From Molossus alvarezi (Eukaryota > Chordata > Mammalia > Chiroptera > Molossidae): a stretch of DNA of 64,000 bases. The notes below the pieces were generated by a model. The model saw only the letters and a program-made list of their open reading frames with translations. It was not told the DNA's origin and did not search any database. The number at the start of each line of letters is the position of its first letter. The stretch's first letter is position 1. The DNA lies in NCBI GenBank assembly GCA_037176705.1, contig CM073891.1, forward strand, positions 97,089,827 through 97,153,826. Reading direction: 5' to 3'. Of the stretch, positions 50,536 to 63,597 are shown in pieces. The translations under genes and the position numbers were made by a program.

Positions 50536-51170
50536 AGATTTTAAAAAGATAATGAAGGCATCACTCATTCTCTACTGATGGTTTTCTTTTTTGACATATG
50601 AGTGGGGGGAGGGGCTCTACAACAACCAAAACTTGATTGATCATCCCTTTCTACTCCTCTTTGGATGTTGATCATTCCTTCACTTCCACAACTTTCCATG
50701 CCCAGATGGAGAACTCACGTCTCAGTTAACAGTGGGCAAGGAAGGATGGGGTGCAAGTGGTGGCACAGTGCATTCTGGGAAATGTGACCTTAGTTGCAGA
50801 GAGCAGTAAGTGAGGGCACAAAGCAGGAAGAACTCTTTGTGGAACCATTTTCTTCCTTCCCTCTGACTTCTGAAACAGAAACTTCTATACGAAATAGAAA
50901 CGACTACCCTTTTTATAGTATTGGTATGAGCCTTCTTTCCTTCTGAACTGAAACAGTCGTGGTGGAGAATGCTGGGCATTCTTTCTTTCTCAAACAGCCT
51001 GCCGGCAACATTTGGTAAGTTACCTGGGGAGGCTCTTACTTTGTCAGGGAGTGGCCTATTATTTAGCAGTGACTAGGGAGATTGATTAGGAATCTGAATT
51101 TATACTCAGGCTCCAGCTACAGCCTCTAAACCAAACTTCTAACAACAACAAAAAACCCTGATATTTTGAA
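50536..51170. other. No gene recognised
   Basis: Unique-looking intergenic sequence without exon or repeat signature. Confidence 0.4.
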
Positions 51171-51185
51171 CTTATCTGATTTTTA

Positions 51186-51391
51186 AATGTTTTTATTGAT
51201 TTTGTTTTTAGAGAGAGAGGGACAGAGAGATAGAAACATTGATGTGAGAGAGAAACATTGATGGATTGCCTTCTGCCCACTTCCTACTGGGGATCGAGCC
51301 CACAACCCAGGCAAGTGCCCTGACCTGGAATTGAACCAGGACCTCTCAGTCCATGGGACGACACTCAATCCAGTGAGCCACACAGGCAGGG
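51186..51391 (-). repeat. Ves-related SINE, short type
   Basis: Reverse-strand copy with target duplication CTTATCTGATTTTT / CTTATCTGATTATT. Confidence 0.94.
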
Positions 51392-53050
51392 CTTATCTGA
51401 TTATTGAAATGTTATATTAATTTCTTCAGAACCTGTAGGGGAGGAGATATGTTTGGTACCTCAAATCCTTCATCATCCTGGCTACAGCTGTAGTTTTAAT
51501 GTTCTATATTGGTTCAGATACCAAAGAACCAGGAAACGGGTTTCAGAAAGTTATGTCCTCAGCAGAACAAAAATGAAAGCTTGCTAGAAAGTGGAGCCTG
51601 AGAACAGAACTTTGCCTAGCAACCTGCCTGCCATCCGTGGGCAGAGTAGAACCAGGGTTTATAAGTTCATTTATCTCATCTGTTGACCAACACCAAATCT
51701 GAACAGAACTAGCATTATTCAGCGATGAATGAATGGAAATTGATTTTCAGAGTTAATGAATGTAGCAGAAGTAATAGCCACTCTGGCATAAATAGGGGGC
51801 TAAGAAAGACTGCCAGAAAGAAAGAAATATAAAAAAGAGCAGGAGATTGGAAATCTGAGAAATTCAAGGCCACAAAATGTGTTTGTAGACCTGTCTGTTA
51901 AAAATACAGGGATATCTGTTCACGAGAAAGAACAGAAGCTGTCTCTCAATGCAGAACTCAGCAGGTTTAGCACTGGAGTTCAGGAATATGGGGACCAAAG
52001 GAGAAACAAAAAGGAAAAACAAAATTAAGGTTTTTAAATATATGAGAGAGACAGTAAGGGATGGAAAGCAATCTTAGGAAAAGCCTCAGAACTGGAGATG
52101 CCCACCATGGCAAATTTCTAAATGTTTCAAATATGGTGGGGATGATGCATGAAGGAACAGAGAATGTGCTTTTCCGTTCATGGCACCGCCCCAGCCCCAC
52201 TGACATGTTCCATTCTCGTGTCTCCTGAAAGCCTTTCTGCTTAATGAAACCAGAGAACAAGGTCACAGGTTCTTAGCTTTTAAGTCCAGGCGTTGAAGAC
52301 CCTGTTGTAAGACAATCATTTAGGAAATGAATGGGCTCTCCAAGCAAGATTTGTAATTTCACAGAATTCTACCCTGACAACGGAGACATAGTGTCACACT
52401 TGAGTCCACCCACAGAAGGAAGACTCTGGGCGACTAGCACCGAGTCAATTTTAACATTTTCTGGGTCCTTCCATTTCTTCTAAATAAGACCACTCTTTGC
52501 CTGGTGTGGTAGCCAGCAACAGCGACATAGGCTAATGCATAACCATGTAAACTATACATATATTTGTATACATTACATTTTCATACCAAACCACATATTG
52601 AATTTCAATACTAGCAAAAGCTTTATAAACATCAATATTCACAGGCTTGGGGGATGGGGGTTGAGGGTGGGGAGGAAGCTCTTGAGGACGCCTTTTTTGT
52701 CTCCCTGTTCTACTTTGCTTTCCCTCAAGAAGGACATTTATATCACTCTTTGGATTTCCTTTGTTTTTTGGGAAGATCCCATAAATGAGAAGATCACTTA
52801 AATGGGCATGGCTCACTCCCCTGTTCAGGCTCCGGCCCTCTGTTCTCTTTGTTTTCTTCTTCCGTGTGTCAGGCCCATCCAGAAATTTGGGTTTGGGTTC
52901 CGACAGAGGGAAGATACTCCTCACACCCAGACTTCAGTATTTTAGGCATTAATAAATGTTTTTTTGTTTTTTGCCGCAGTTTGTTTTTTAGCATTCTGCT
53001 CAGCAAGGGCTGCAGGCCAGGACTTCGAACAACAAAAGCCTCAGGCTCAT
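51392..53050. other. No gene recognised
   Basis: Intergenic sequence upstream of TSGA13. No coding similarity found in the longer open frames. Confidence 0.4.
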
Positions 53051-53054
53051 GTTA

Positions 53055-53205
53055 TTCATTTATTCGTTCATTCGCTCAGCAAATATTTACTAAACACCTG
53101 CCAGGGCCTCTTCTATGTTCCAAGGATACAGATGTAACCGAAACAGACAGAAGGCCCTGCCCTCTTGGAGCTTACATTTGGGTTAGGATAGACACAATTG
53201 TGGCC
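53055..53205 (-). repeat. L2 3' end, reverse orientation
   Basis: ATTCATTTATTCGTTCATTC, then CAGCAAATATTTACTAAACA and CCTGCCCTCTTGGAGCTTAC follow antisense L2 3' order. Confidence 0.75.
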
Positions 53206-53477
53206 TATATCTGCTTCAAGACGTGTGACAGGCATCTCAGACTTGACAGATCCGAAATAATTCTTGATTCTCCGTCCCCTCAAGCCCATTCCTCCTGTAG
53301 TCTGTCCTACCTCAGTAAGTGGCATTGCCAATAATTCTGTTGTTTAGACACAAAAGCTTTGGAGGTATCTTTGATTTCTCTCATTCCCTCAACTACACAT
53401 CCAACTTGTCCATCATCAAGTCCTATAGATTCCATCTTCCAAATATATTTCATATGGGACTGCTTTTCTTTTTCTTC

Positions 53478-53688
53478 TCTATTTTTTTCTTTATTGTTTA
53501 GAGAGAGATGAAGGAAGAGGGAGAGAGAGATGGAAACATCGATGAGAGAGAACATCGATTGGCCGCCTCCTGCATGCCCCCACCAGGGATTGGGCCCACA
53601 GCCTGGGCATGTGTCCTGACCGGGAATCAAACCGGCGACCTCTTGGTGCATGGGTCGACACTCAACCACTGAGCCACACCAGTTCGGC
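53478..53688 (-). repeat. Ves-related SINE, short type
   Basis: Reverse-strand copy near consensus with TTTATTGTTTAGAGAGAGA at left and CTGAGCCACACCAGTTCGGC at right. Confidence 0.93.
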
Positions 53689-54170
53689 AAGGCAGCCATT
53701 CTTATAGTCAGAAACCCCACAGGCGGGAGGGATCAGTCTGTGTTGGGTGAATCCCAGAGCATATAGCCACACCACCCTGCCCAAGCCAAGCCCCCTTTCA
53801 CTTGGGCTGCCTGAACACAACGGTAGCTTTCTTTGAGATGAATCATCTTTGTGTGAGGGGGGGGAAAAGTGATGTTAGGGAAGGAACAATAATGTATCAG
53901 GCAGAGACTAGCCTGCACTTTGGCAGTTCATATCAGCTCTCTCTCCCTTAAGAAATCATATGCATTTTATAAGAAAGAATTCTAAATAACCTTTCTCAGG
54001 CCCTTCAGAAGCGTCTGTGAATTGAAGCCTAAGTATGCTGCTTCCCAGAGCTCGCAAGCGGGGCCTACTTCTCGTGTGTCCTCGTGAAAACCTGATTAGG
54101 CCCAGAGAGGTGAAAAAGTCACACAGAAAGGGAGAGAAAGAAGCAAATGTATTCTGTAAATAAATTTTTT

Positions 54171-54268
54171 TTTTTTTTTTTTTTGGTGGTACGTGCCCCT
54201 AGCGGGAACCGAACCTGGGACTCTGGTCTGCAAGCCGACGCTAAACTGCTGAGACAAACTGGCCAGGG
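54171..54268 (-). repeat. Head-only Ves element with long poly(T) side
   Basis: In its own orientation the tRNA-like head runs to GGGGCACGTACC, adds ACC, then a long A tail. The CT-rich body and stem-loop are absent. AATAAATTTTTT on the left and GATAAATATTTTTT on the right are a plausible target duplication. Confidence 0.82.
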
Positions 54269-54370
54269 TGATAAATATTTTTTAGTGAAAAAAAAAAAAA
54301 ATCACAGAATTTTTCTGCTCGAAAACTGTCAATATTGTCCTATATCATTTAGAATAAAAGGCAAACACCT

Positions 54371-54617
54371 AGCCCTGGCTGGTTTGGCTCAGCGGTTAGA
54401 GTGTCGGCCTGCCGACCAAAGAGTCTCAGGTTCGATTCCGGTCAAGGGCACATACCTGGGTTGAGGTTTGGTCCCCGGCCCTGGTTGGGGTCGTGAGGGG
54501 GGCAACCAATGGATGTGTCTTTCTCACGTCGATGTTTCTCTCTCTCTCTCTCCCCATCTCCCATTCTATCTGAAGAGAAAACGGAAAAATATCCTCAGGT
54601 GAGGATTAAAAAAAAAT
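54371..54617 (+). repeat. Ves SINE, long type
   Basis: Head GCCCTGGCTGGTTTGGCTCA, tail ATCCTCAGGTGAGGAT. Target duplication not clear. Confidence 0.93.
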
Positions 54618-54929
54618 TCAAATTCCTATCATGTTGTATAGAGCCTATGTGATTCTCCCTGCCTCTCCCTAGCTTTGTGGCCTGCCAGTCTCTCCATCAT
54701 GTCCGTGTCTCTTGCCGTCTCAGACTTCTTGCTATTCCTTGAACATGCTAAGGTCCAGGGAATAGCAAGAAGTCCTTTCAGGGCTTTGGTTAATTCTCTT
54801 CTTTGGAGTACTTTTCACCAAGAATTCCTATGGCTTACTCCCTCACTTCATTCATTTCTCTGGGCAACTGTAACCTTATAAGAGAACTTCCAGAGTCATC
54901 CTACACGGGTACTTTCTTCCGGTCATAGT

Positions 54930-55135
54930 CTATATCCTTATTATTCTTCAAAACCCTTAGACTTACCTGCATTTATAGATTTGTCTATTTATCATCCATC
55001 TGCCTCACGAGAATGTGTTCGAATGTGGCAAGGATTTTCATGCTTCGTTCACTACTACATCCCCAGTGCCTGGGACATCAGTGCTTGGTACACAGTAGGC
55101 ACTCAGCAAATGTTTGTTGATTGAATGAATAACTA
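54930..55135 (+). repeat. L2 3' end
   Basis: CCCCAGTGCCTGGGACATCA, then AGGCACTCAGCAAATGTTTG and a GAATGAATAA tail, as in L2 3' termini. Confidence 0.7.
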
Positions 55136-57488
55136 AAAACTCAACTGAAAAGGTCCATGTAGACTATGTGAAATTTTTAGGTTTGATTTATTAGCGCTAG
55201 GTTTTGTTGGTGTTGCTAGATAGCCATCCCAAACTTTCTTCCTTTTCAATCTTCATCTTAAAGAAGAAATTCTAGGTACAAGAAAAAAAATCATTGTGAA
55301 ACTAATACCAAGGGGTTTATATGGCTTATCCACAGCCTCTCTGGGGCACTTTCCTACCTACCACCTTCTGCTCTGCGCTCTCAGTTTGGCCCCAATATGC
55401 CCATTAGTTAGCAATCATGTTTGTGAATACCATTGCAGTGTAGCAATACTACACGAAGAGAAAGAGGCCTCTGCTTATAATAAGAATGAAACAATACCAT
55501 CTCAAAAGGTGAAAATTCACTGTGGAGAATCAACATCTGGTGCGTCTTTACTTAGGGAGTCAGACTGGCCCAGAAACAGTGGGAGGTAAGGCCAATCTAC
55601 TGGGTGTTTCAAATAAAGAGATAACTAGGACTTGAGAATGTTAGCTTTAGAAATGACAGAAGGCAAACTAGGAATGTATTACAGATGAATAAAGAGAGAT
55701 TGATACTCAGGGGAAGATATGAGATCTGAAATGTCATAACTTGTCTTCTATTAAACAAAAGAAGAATGTTCCTCTGATTGAATATCTGGACCTAACTGCT
55801 TCTGCATTTGGGGACTAGGCCAGGAGAGGGTTGGGGAGATGTTTTGATGACAGTAGGTCTGGGAAAATGACTGGGTCCCGGAGAGATTTAATGGAAGAGG
55901 AAAGGAATGACATTAGGGAGCAATTTGTAATTATACCCCAAGAGGGAGCCTAGACCTAGGAAATTATGGAAAGTCGCCCTCTGATGGTAACAGATAGAAA
56001 GTCCTTAATAGGAACAATTGGGGGACATCTCGTTCATGATTATAAGAATAAAAGCTTTGGGAGAGGATAACTCAGGAAACTATAAGCAGATACAGAGAAA
56101 TTTTGAGTTTTAGGGCCAGTTTAAATATGAGCCAAGGGAAAAAAAAAAATATTGATTTGGATTTGAGGGAACCAATATAGCTAAATAGGTATTGGAAAGC
56201 TAACCAAATGAATAGTTATTACATTACGACATGTATTTTAGATGTTCCAATTCATAATTTAGAATGTGAAAACGAGCCTCTAAATAGTGACATTTAAGCT
56301 TTATATAATCGGATCTGCAAGCAGTCCGGTCGGGTTCTCCCACACGTGCCCAGACAGCTGTGAATGGTTACTGATATGCCAGAGGTTGGGGCAGAGAGTA
56401 GTCTTCCTTCTTCTTTCCTACTGTGTAGCCTTAGGCAGTTCCTCAGCACAAAAGGACTTTAATCTTTACCTGAGATTTTGTCCTCTGGGGAGAGAGTCCA
56501 TTTGACAAGTTGCTGGAGTTGGCGCACAAATGCCCCTCAGGAGATCTAAGAGATTTTATGTGGGCCTATAAACACTTTTGGAAATTCTCCTAAGAAGTTT
56601 CATAACTCAATTTATAAAAAGAAAAAAAAATGTAGACATGCACTATGTCAGATTAAAACCTTAACCAAATAAAAACGTCAAATAATAGCAGGGGGTGGGG
56701 GGGTGGTAGCTATACATGGAAGATAAACACATCATCTTATTCAAAAACTGGTCAAACACTTCAGTTTACACAATTCAAACATTCAATAACATTACTGTTT
56801 TAATATTTGGAAACCCTTGTATGCCTTTTTATGACCTCATTTAGTGAGTCTAACATGTTTTATAGAAAAAAATATATAATGTCTAATTTCACCGAAGGGC
56901 TTAATAGCTGAATAGACACTGGGGAAGAAAATAGGGATAATATTTTGACATAATAAAAGAAACTATCCAAACTGAAGCATAAAGAGAAAAATGGCTGTGA
57001 AAAATGAGCAAGCCTCAGCAACCTGCAGGACAGTGTCAAATGGTCTAACCCATGTGTAATTGGAGGCTATGGTTAAGGGGATAGGGGTGGATACTTGAAG
57101 AGACAATGGCCCCCAAGTTTCCAAATTTGAAGAAAAGTATCAATCAACTGATTCAAGAGGCTCAACAAACCCAAAGTAGGAAAAACAAGCAACAACACAA
57201 AATAACCCCAGCACTGAGGCATGCATATGCTCACATTTCTGAAAACCAATGGTAAAGCAGATGGGGCAAATGTATACAATTTTTTTTAGTTTGGGTTAAG
57301 GGTAAATACTATTCTTGAAACTTTTCTCTAAGCTTTAAATTCTATCAAAATGAATAGTTATCAAGAAAACAAAATGGGAACAAAATACTGGTCAATGGCA
57401 GGGAAAATGATGGGTGAGAATTCAGAGGTAAACAGTCTTCCTTTTCAACTCTATCTATTCAGGAAGATGATGATGAAGATATATATCA
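55136..57488. other. No gene recognised
   Basis: Long AT-rich intergenic stretch without recognised young SINE or L1. Open frames are short and show no family resemblance. Confidence 0.4.
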
Positions 57489-57737
57489 TCCCCACCCAAG
57501 GATATTTTTCCATTGATTTTTTTGAGAGAGTGGGAAGAAGGGAGGGAGGGAGGGAAAGAGAGAAAGAGAGAGAAAAACATCAATATGAGAGAGACACATT
57601 GATTGGTTGTCTCCTGCATGAACCTGACTGGGCGCAGAGATCAAACCTGCAACCCAGGTACACGCCCTTGACCGAGAATCGAACCTGAGACTCTTTGGTC
57701 CTGATGCTGTAACTGCTGAACCAAACCGGCCAGTGCT
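57489..57737 (-). repeat. Ves SINE, older long type
   Basis: Reverse-strand copy with tail hairpin in altered form (ATCCCCACCCAAGGAT, paired through G-U pairs) and a GGGA-rich interior. Confidence 0.9.
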
Positions 57738-58536
57738 ATTTTTTAACTTTATAAAAATTGCATGTTAAAAATTTAAGGGTAATTTCTAGAAGAATATATA
57801 GACCTATCCTATACAATATCTTGCTTATTAATATTGTGAATGTTTCCTTGCTTCTCAATATCATTTTAGTAGAAATATATCTCTCAATACAAATGTTTTC
57901 CACCCATTGTTTAAGAAAAATTTATATTCATGTCCACAAAACCAATACAACTAAAAAAAATATGTATTTTAAAGATATGTAAACAATAACTTGATTTACA
58001 TTCCAAAAACAATGGGGAGAATGCTGAAATCATATGTAGCCATTTTATAAAGCACAAGTATTGACCAAGGAATATGCATTTCAGATGTTGGTGGTGATAA
58101 GAGACCAAATTATTGCATCAAACCAACTGTTAACAATTATTTTGATTACTTCTGATCAGAAGCAATTTCTAAGCATTTTTCTTTCTAACATAATGATTTA
58201 TTAATGATAGGTGTTTTAAGAACTTGCTTGGGAAAGTTTTGTTGATATACAACCCATTATAATATTTTCATTTAAAATTATAGGAAATACTCCTGCCTAG
58301 CATTTTTATACAGAATGTCTGGTTTTCAGGAAAGGATTGTTGACTTAAGTGGGAGATGCCCAAAAATAAATTTATAATTTTCAAATAAAAAGAAGGGATT
58401 AGAAAAAATTGATGCAACATAAATCAATAAAGGAAAAAGAATAAAAGTGAGGAAAAAACATGGTAAATTTAAAATACAAAATAAGATTGTAGAAATAAGT
58501 CCAAATAAATCAATATTCAGAATAAATGTATATAGA

Positions 58537-58794
58537 GCCCTGGCCAGTTTGGCTCAGCGGTTGGAGCGTCGGCCTGCGGTCCAGAGAGACCCGGGTTCGG
58601 TTCCCGCTAAGGGCACGTACCTCGGTTGCAGTTTGTCCCTGGCCCTGGTTGGTCGTGCGGGTGGCAGCCACTCAATGTGTCCCTTCACATCGATGTTTCT
58701 CTCTCTCTCTCTCCCTCTCTCTCCCTCCCGCTCTATCTGAACAACAACAACAAAAAAATGAAAAAATGTCCTCGGGTGAGGATAAAAAAAAAAA
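58537..58794 (+). repeat. Ves SINE, long type
   Basis: Near-consensus copy with target duplication AGAATAAATGTATATAG on both sides and tail hairpin GTCCTCGGGTGAGGAT. Confidence 0.96.
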
Positions 58795-58811
58795 AGAATA
58801 AATGTATATAG

Positions 58812-60150
58812 AGAAAGCTCACCTATGAGATAGACAGTCTCAGGTTAAATTTTAAAAATCCAGCCACATACTGTGTATCTAGACCCACCTAAAATATAAA
58901 AACACAGAATGACTGTAAACACAGGGATGCAGGAGAAAGAAGAGATGTTCTGTTCACTTTCTTTTTCTTCTTTTTGAATCTCTTCCACCTCTATCTACTT
59001 TGCCTCCTATGCTATCATATCTCTATATTATAGGTGATGTCCAAGCGTCTGCTCTGCAAAATACAGCCAATAACAGCAGCTGAGTGGTGCCCAGGTGGAT
59101 GTAGGCAGGTACTGGGTTACCTTGGCTAGGATACAAAATACTGGAAGCTGTTTGCTTTCACCTGGCTGGGCCAGCAACGCACCCTCATATCTTGCTGCAA
59201 GACATTTACCTATGATGCTGGGACTGGACTCTACAAACTTCATTTTCCAGATTCCTTTGCTAGCTAGGTTCTGCCAATTGGAGGCACTTTCCGGAGGAAA
59301 AGGGAAGAGGAGCCTCCCACTTTCCAGCATACAAACTCAGAGTTTGTATACCCTCCAGCTTCTTCAAGAATTCGCAGCTATAACCTCACCGTACCTCATC
59401 AAGATATAAGCGTCAGCCAAGCCCACCATATTCTTTGATCCATTTAGCCATATCCCCTTAAGTAGTCTGGGCTGCATACACTACCTCAGCAGTCTACACA
59501 CTTGTACAGTGTCCTCTTCTCTAGGCTCTGGTAACATTATGTCTTCCACTGTGTTCTCCTAGCTTGAGGAATGGTCGTTTCTTCCTAAAGATATTAATCT
59601 CTGAGTTACCGCCACCTCTCTTTTTTTGCTTGTTCAGTGTTTCAGCAATTATATAACCAACTCCCTTTATCAGATACCCTTTATTTGAAATAACAAGCGT
59701 GGTTTACACTTTTCTGATTGGACCCTGACTGATACAGGGTATCAATTCTGTCACCATCCCAAAGAAAAGTATGCTTGTCCAGGAAATCCTCAAAGCCTTG
59801 GTAAAATACATGGATGCCAGGAAATGGGAAATCTGGGAGCTTTTACATTAGTGTATCTTCTAAGGGGTCCAGTCTGGGGGTGTATGAAGATATCTCTTCC
59901 CAAGTAAAGGACTAAGAAAAAGGCACAATACCTGGAGGCAATGAATGACATATGTGAAAATTCAACAGATGACTCTTGAAAAACTGCCAAATTTGAGTGG
60001 ATCCCAAAGCAAGAAAAGTTTATTCAGCTGGCTCAGGCTGCAAACAAGCAGTTCTGTCTCTTGGTTCTTATGATTCGGGAGAACCAGTGATGCTAAAAGG
60101 TAAGGATGATGGAAGGAGCCTGTGTGATGTCTTAGTAATAGGATCACATT
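58812..60150. other. No gene recognised; old repeat-like segments
   Basis: CCCTGACTGATACAGGG near 59724 and nearby bases look like the end of an old mammalian repeat. The family is not assigned. Confidence 0.35.
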
Positions 60151-60159
60151 CGTGACTCC

Positions 60160-60360
60160 TCAGGATTTGAAAAAAAAAGCCGTGTCTTTGTGGACATGTA
60201 TAATAACTATTCTTCTTATGAACCTATGTTACAATTGCTTTGTGAATATATCCCAAAATAGAAATGCTGGGTCATATGATATGCACAAGTCTAATAGAAT
60301 CTGTCTAAGAAATGCTACCTTGCTCTCCATTGGCATCCTCAGTCTATTTTCCCGCCAGTA
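60160..60360 (-). repeat. Old L1 3' fragment, reverse orientation
   Basis: AATGCTGGGTCATATGATAT and flanking bases match the antisense L1 3' UTR pattern. Confidence 0.5.
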
Positions 60361-60829
60361 AGTAGTTTCCGGAGGTTCCTGTGCTCTCGTAACTCGTGCA
60401 GACCCTGTTCTTGCTCTGCCTGATTCACAGAGCTCTTTTTCTGTCTCTGTGGATTCATCTCTCAGTTTCTGCATGATTCGCATCTGGCCGGTCCTAAAAT
60501 CTTCTTTAGAGGATTGCCCTTGGACTGTTGAAGCAATTTAGCCAGAGAATAGGAAGTGCCTGGGGGTTTAGGTCCCTCCGGGGTATCCCGTAGGCAATGG
60601 GTGACTACAGCATTAAGTCCCAGCTCCTTTGCCTTTGTGGACAGAAAAGGGGCCACATCCTAAACCTGACAAGCTCAGGGGAGGCCTGTGTGGCTGCTTT
60701 ACAAACTCAGAGACCCAAGTAACCACACAGGATGGTCTTAAAGTCAAACTTCCTAACTAAAAGCAGGTCATGGTGGGTAGTCATGTCCCAGGCCAGTATC
60801 TTCCTTGACAAAGGTCAATCTTTGACAGA
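60361..60829. other. Unassigned sequence left of the LTR
   Basis: Higher GC than its surroundings. A reverse frame is open over 60462-60656 but matches no family I know. It may be ERV-internal or an unidentified retrocopy. Confidence 0.3.
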
Positions 60830-61305
60830 GGCTGTCTATCATCGTTTTGCATCTATGTAACATACATTTGGAATGACAGAGTAATCTACTCCAGACCCCT
60901 ACGGGCACAGTCTCCCATCAGAACACGAGACTGCAGAAACCCTCCTTGTTGTCTTATTCCAAGCATACCATCTGTATGTGCTGTAAATGTTCATTGTTAA
61001 CTATCCTGTAGCCATCAACGTAAAATAAATATCTCTCCGTTTGCCTCTTTATCCAACTTCAGGTATTTCCCCGCTCTGCTTTCTCCCGCCTTCCTAATCT
61101 ACCGCCAATGAATTTCATGTAACTCTCCTTATATGACTCCTCCTTTGATTGTAATGTATAAAATAAACTGCAAAACTGCTGTCCTCTGGAGCATATTCTC
61201 AATCCATTGAGATTTTGCTTCCTGTCAATTGTCGGCAGTTTGGCTCAAATCAACTCATAAAAATTCTCTACAAGTTTGGATGTTTCTTAGACTGATACCT
61301 TAAGA
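60830..61305 (+). repeat. ERV LTR, second copy of the family seen at 4936-5450
   Basis: From about 61030 it aligns by eye with 4960-5450: GTAATGTATAAAATAAACT, then GGAGCATATTCTCAATCCAT, then CAAGTTTGGATGTTTCTTA. The part left of 61030 is assigned only by continuity. No pol or gag was seen beside it, so it may be a solo LTR. Confidence 0.6.
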
Positions 61306-61479
61306 GGTATAGTTTCCTGGTTAGAAGTCTCCCACAGGATCAGGTGGATGCTAGGACTCTGAAATACATCCTTATTTGCTTTCTTCCATTTTTCTGTCTT
61401 GTGACCCCCACTCCCTTAACTACTTTATCCTGGGATGATGTCCTTAATAATTCACTTGCAAATGAATCCACATCTCAGG

Positions 61480-61860
61480 GGAACATGATCTAAGACACAT
61501 CCCCCTACTATTTAAGTTTTTAATTACTTCCTATCTAATAGATATAAATTAATATCTTGTTATTGTTTTAATTTGTCTTTCTGATTATTAATGAGCGTGA
61601 GCATTTCTTCATATCTATATCAACTTTTGTTTTCTTCTACAAATGCTGGTTTATATCTTTTGCCCATTGTTTTATTGGGTATTGTATAATTGCTGTCCTT
61701 TTCTTGTAAATCTGCAAATATTTTCTGTATATTCCAGATATCAATCCTCAGTTTTAAAGTATACAAGTAATTTTCTTTAATTCTATTATCTGTCTATTAA
61801 TTTTTTCCCTGGATGGAAAGCTTGTTTTTTTTTTAGTACCTCCATCAAGATTTTTTAGTA
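61480..61860 (-). repeat. Old L1 3' region, reverse orientation
   Basis: CTTTTGCCCATTGTTTTATT and TCTGTATATTCCAGATATCA are antisense L1 3' landmarks, diverged. Confidence 0.65.
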
Positions 61861-61923
61861 ATCATTTTATCTATTTATTTTTTTTAGATTTAATTCATGT
61901 TTATTTTAAATTATTATAGATGA

Positions 61924-62009
61924 CACCCTGGCCGGTTTGGCTCAGTGGTTGAGCATCAGCCTGTGGACCAGAGAGTCCCGGGTTCGGTTCAGGCTAGGGG
62001 TATGTAAAA

Positions 62010-62044
<35 letters not shown>
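61924..62044 (+). repeat. Head-only Ves element with A/(TAA)n tail
   Basis: Head CCCTGGCCGGTTTGGCTCAG through the B box GGTTCGGTTC, ending at GGGGTATGT, then A6 and (TAA)n. Target duplication ATTATAGATG (61913-61922) / ATTACAGATG (62045-62054). Confidence 0.88.
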
Positions 62045-62045
<1 letters not shown>

Positions 62046-62079
62046 TTACAGATGTTTATTTAAAGTATTACAGAAATTG

Positions 62080-62322
62080 CCCTGGCTGGTTTGGCTCAGC
62101 GGTTAGAGTGTCGGCCCGCTGAGGAGTCGCTAATTTGATTCCAGTCAGGGACATGTGCCTCGGTTGCAGTTCAACCCCCGGCCCTGGTTGGGGTCCTGTG
62201 GGAGGTGGGAGGCAACCAATAGATGTGTCTCTCTCTCATTGATGTTTCTCTCTCTCTCTTTGTCCTTCCCTCCCTTCCTTCCTCCCGCTCTATCTAAAAA
62301 TCAATGGAAGAGGGGTGGATTA
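62080..62322 (+). repeat. Ves SINE, long type, tail altered
   Basis: Head GCCCTGGCTGGTTTGGCTCA and CT/CCTT-rich body. The stem-loop is degraded (GGAAGAGGGGTGGATTA). Confidence 0.9.
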
Positions 62323-63205
62323 AAACATAAATAAATAAAATAAAATATTACAGATGTCCCTCCATTCTCCCCCCGCCCCCGACACCCTCCTCCCCTCTCC
62401 CACCCCACCCACTCTTCACCACACTGCTGTCTGTGTCTGCTGGTTATGCATATATACTATGCATATATACATATAAATTCTTTGGTTTATCTCTTCCTGC
62501 CATCCTCATCCCCCTTCCCTTTGAGGTTTGTCAGTCTGTTTCCTACTTCCATGTCTCTGGATCTATTTATTGTCAGCTTATTTTGTTCATTATATTCCAC
62601 AAATAAGTGAGATCATGTGGTACTTGTCTTTCTCTGACTGGCTTATTTTGCTTAGCATAATACTCTCCAGGTCCCAACATGTGTCTCAAAGGCTAAGAGA
62701 TCTGTCTTTTTTACAGCGGCATAGCATTCTATTGTGTAAATGTACCACAGCTTTTTTTTCCACTCCTCTACTGATGGTGGACACTTGGGCTATTTCCAGG
62801 TTTTAGCTATTGCAATGAGTGCTGCTATGAACATAGAGGTGCATATATTCTTTCTGGTTGGTGTTTCAGGCTTCTTAGGGTATATTCCTAGAAGTGGGAT
62901 CACTGAGTCAAATGGGAGTTCCATTTTTAATTTTTTGAGGAAACACCATATTGTTTTCCATAGTGGCTACACCAGTCTGCATTCCTACCAGCAGTGTACT
63001 AGAGTCCCCTTTTCTCCACATCCTCACCAACACTTATTGTTTGATGATTTGTTGATGGCCACCATTCTGGCAGGTGTGAGGTGATACCTTTTAGTCATTT
63101 TAATTTGCATCTCTCTGATGATTAGTGATGTTGAGCATTTTTTCATGTCTCTTGGCCATTTGTATGCCCTGTTTGGAGAAGTGTCTATTCAGGTCCTCTG
63201 CCCAT

Positions 63206-63458
63206 TTTTTTTTTTTTTTAATCCTCACCCGAGGACATTTTTCCATTTTTTGTTCAGATAGAGCAGGAGGGAGAGAGAGGAAGAGAGAGAGAGAGAAACA
63301 TCGACGTGAAGGGACACATCGAGTGGCTGCCACCCGCACGACCAACCAGGGCCGGGGACAAACTGCAACCGAGGTACATGCCCTTAGCGGGAACCGAACC
63401 CGGGTCTCTCTGGACCGCAGGCCGACGCTCTAACCGCTGAGCCAAACTGGCCAGGGCC
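63206..63458 (-). repeat. Ves SINE, long type, nested in L1
   Basis: Near-consensus reverse copy with target duplication CTCTGCCCATTTTTT on both sides. Confidence 0.96.
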
Positions 63459-63597
63459 CTCTGCCCATTTTTTAATTGGGTTCTTTGTTTTCCTTTTGTT
63501 GAGCTATATGAGTACTTTATATATTTTGGATATTAACCCCTTGTCTGATATATCATTGGCAAATACGTTCACCCAAAGAGTGGGTTCCCTTTTCATT

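Noticed and set aside
60462..60656. Minus-strand open frame of 64 codons as a gene or retrocopy
   Set aside because: No family recognised, no splice context, and it lies next to LTR sequence. Left as unassigned.
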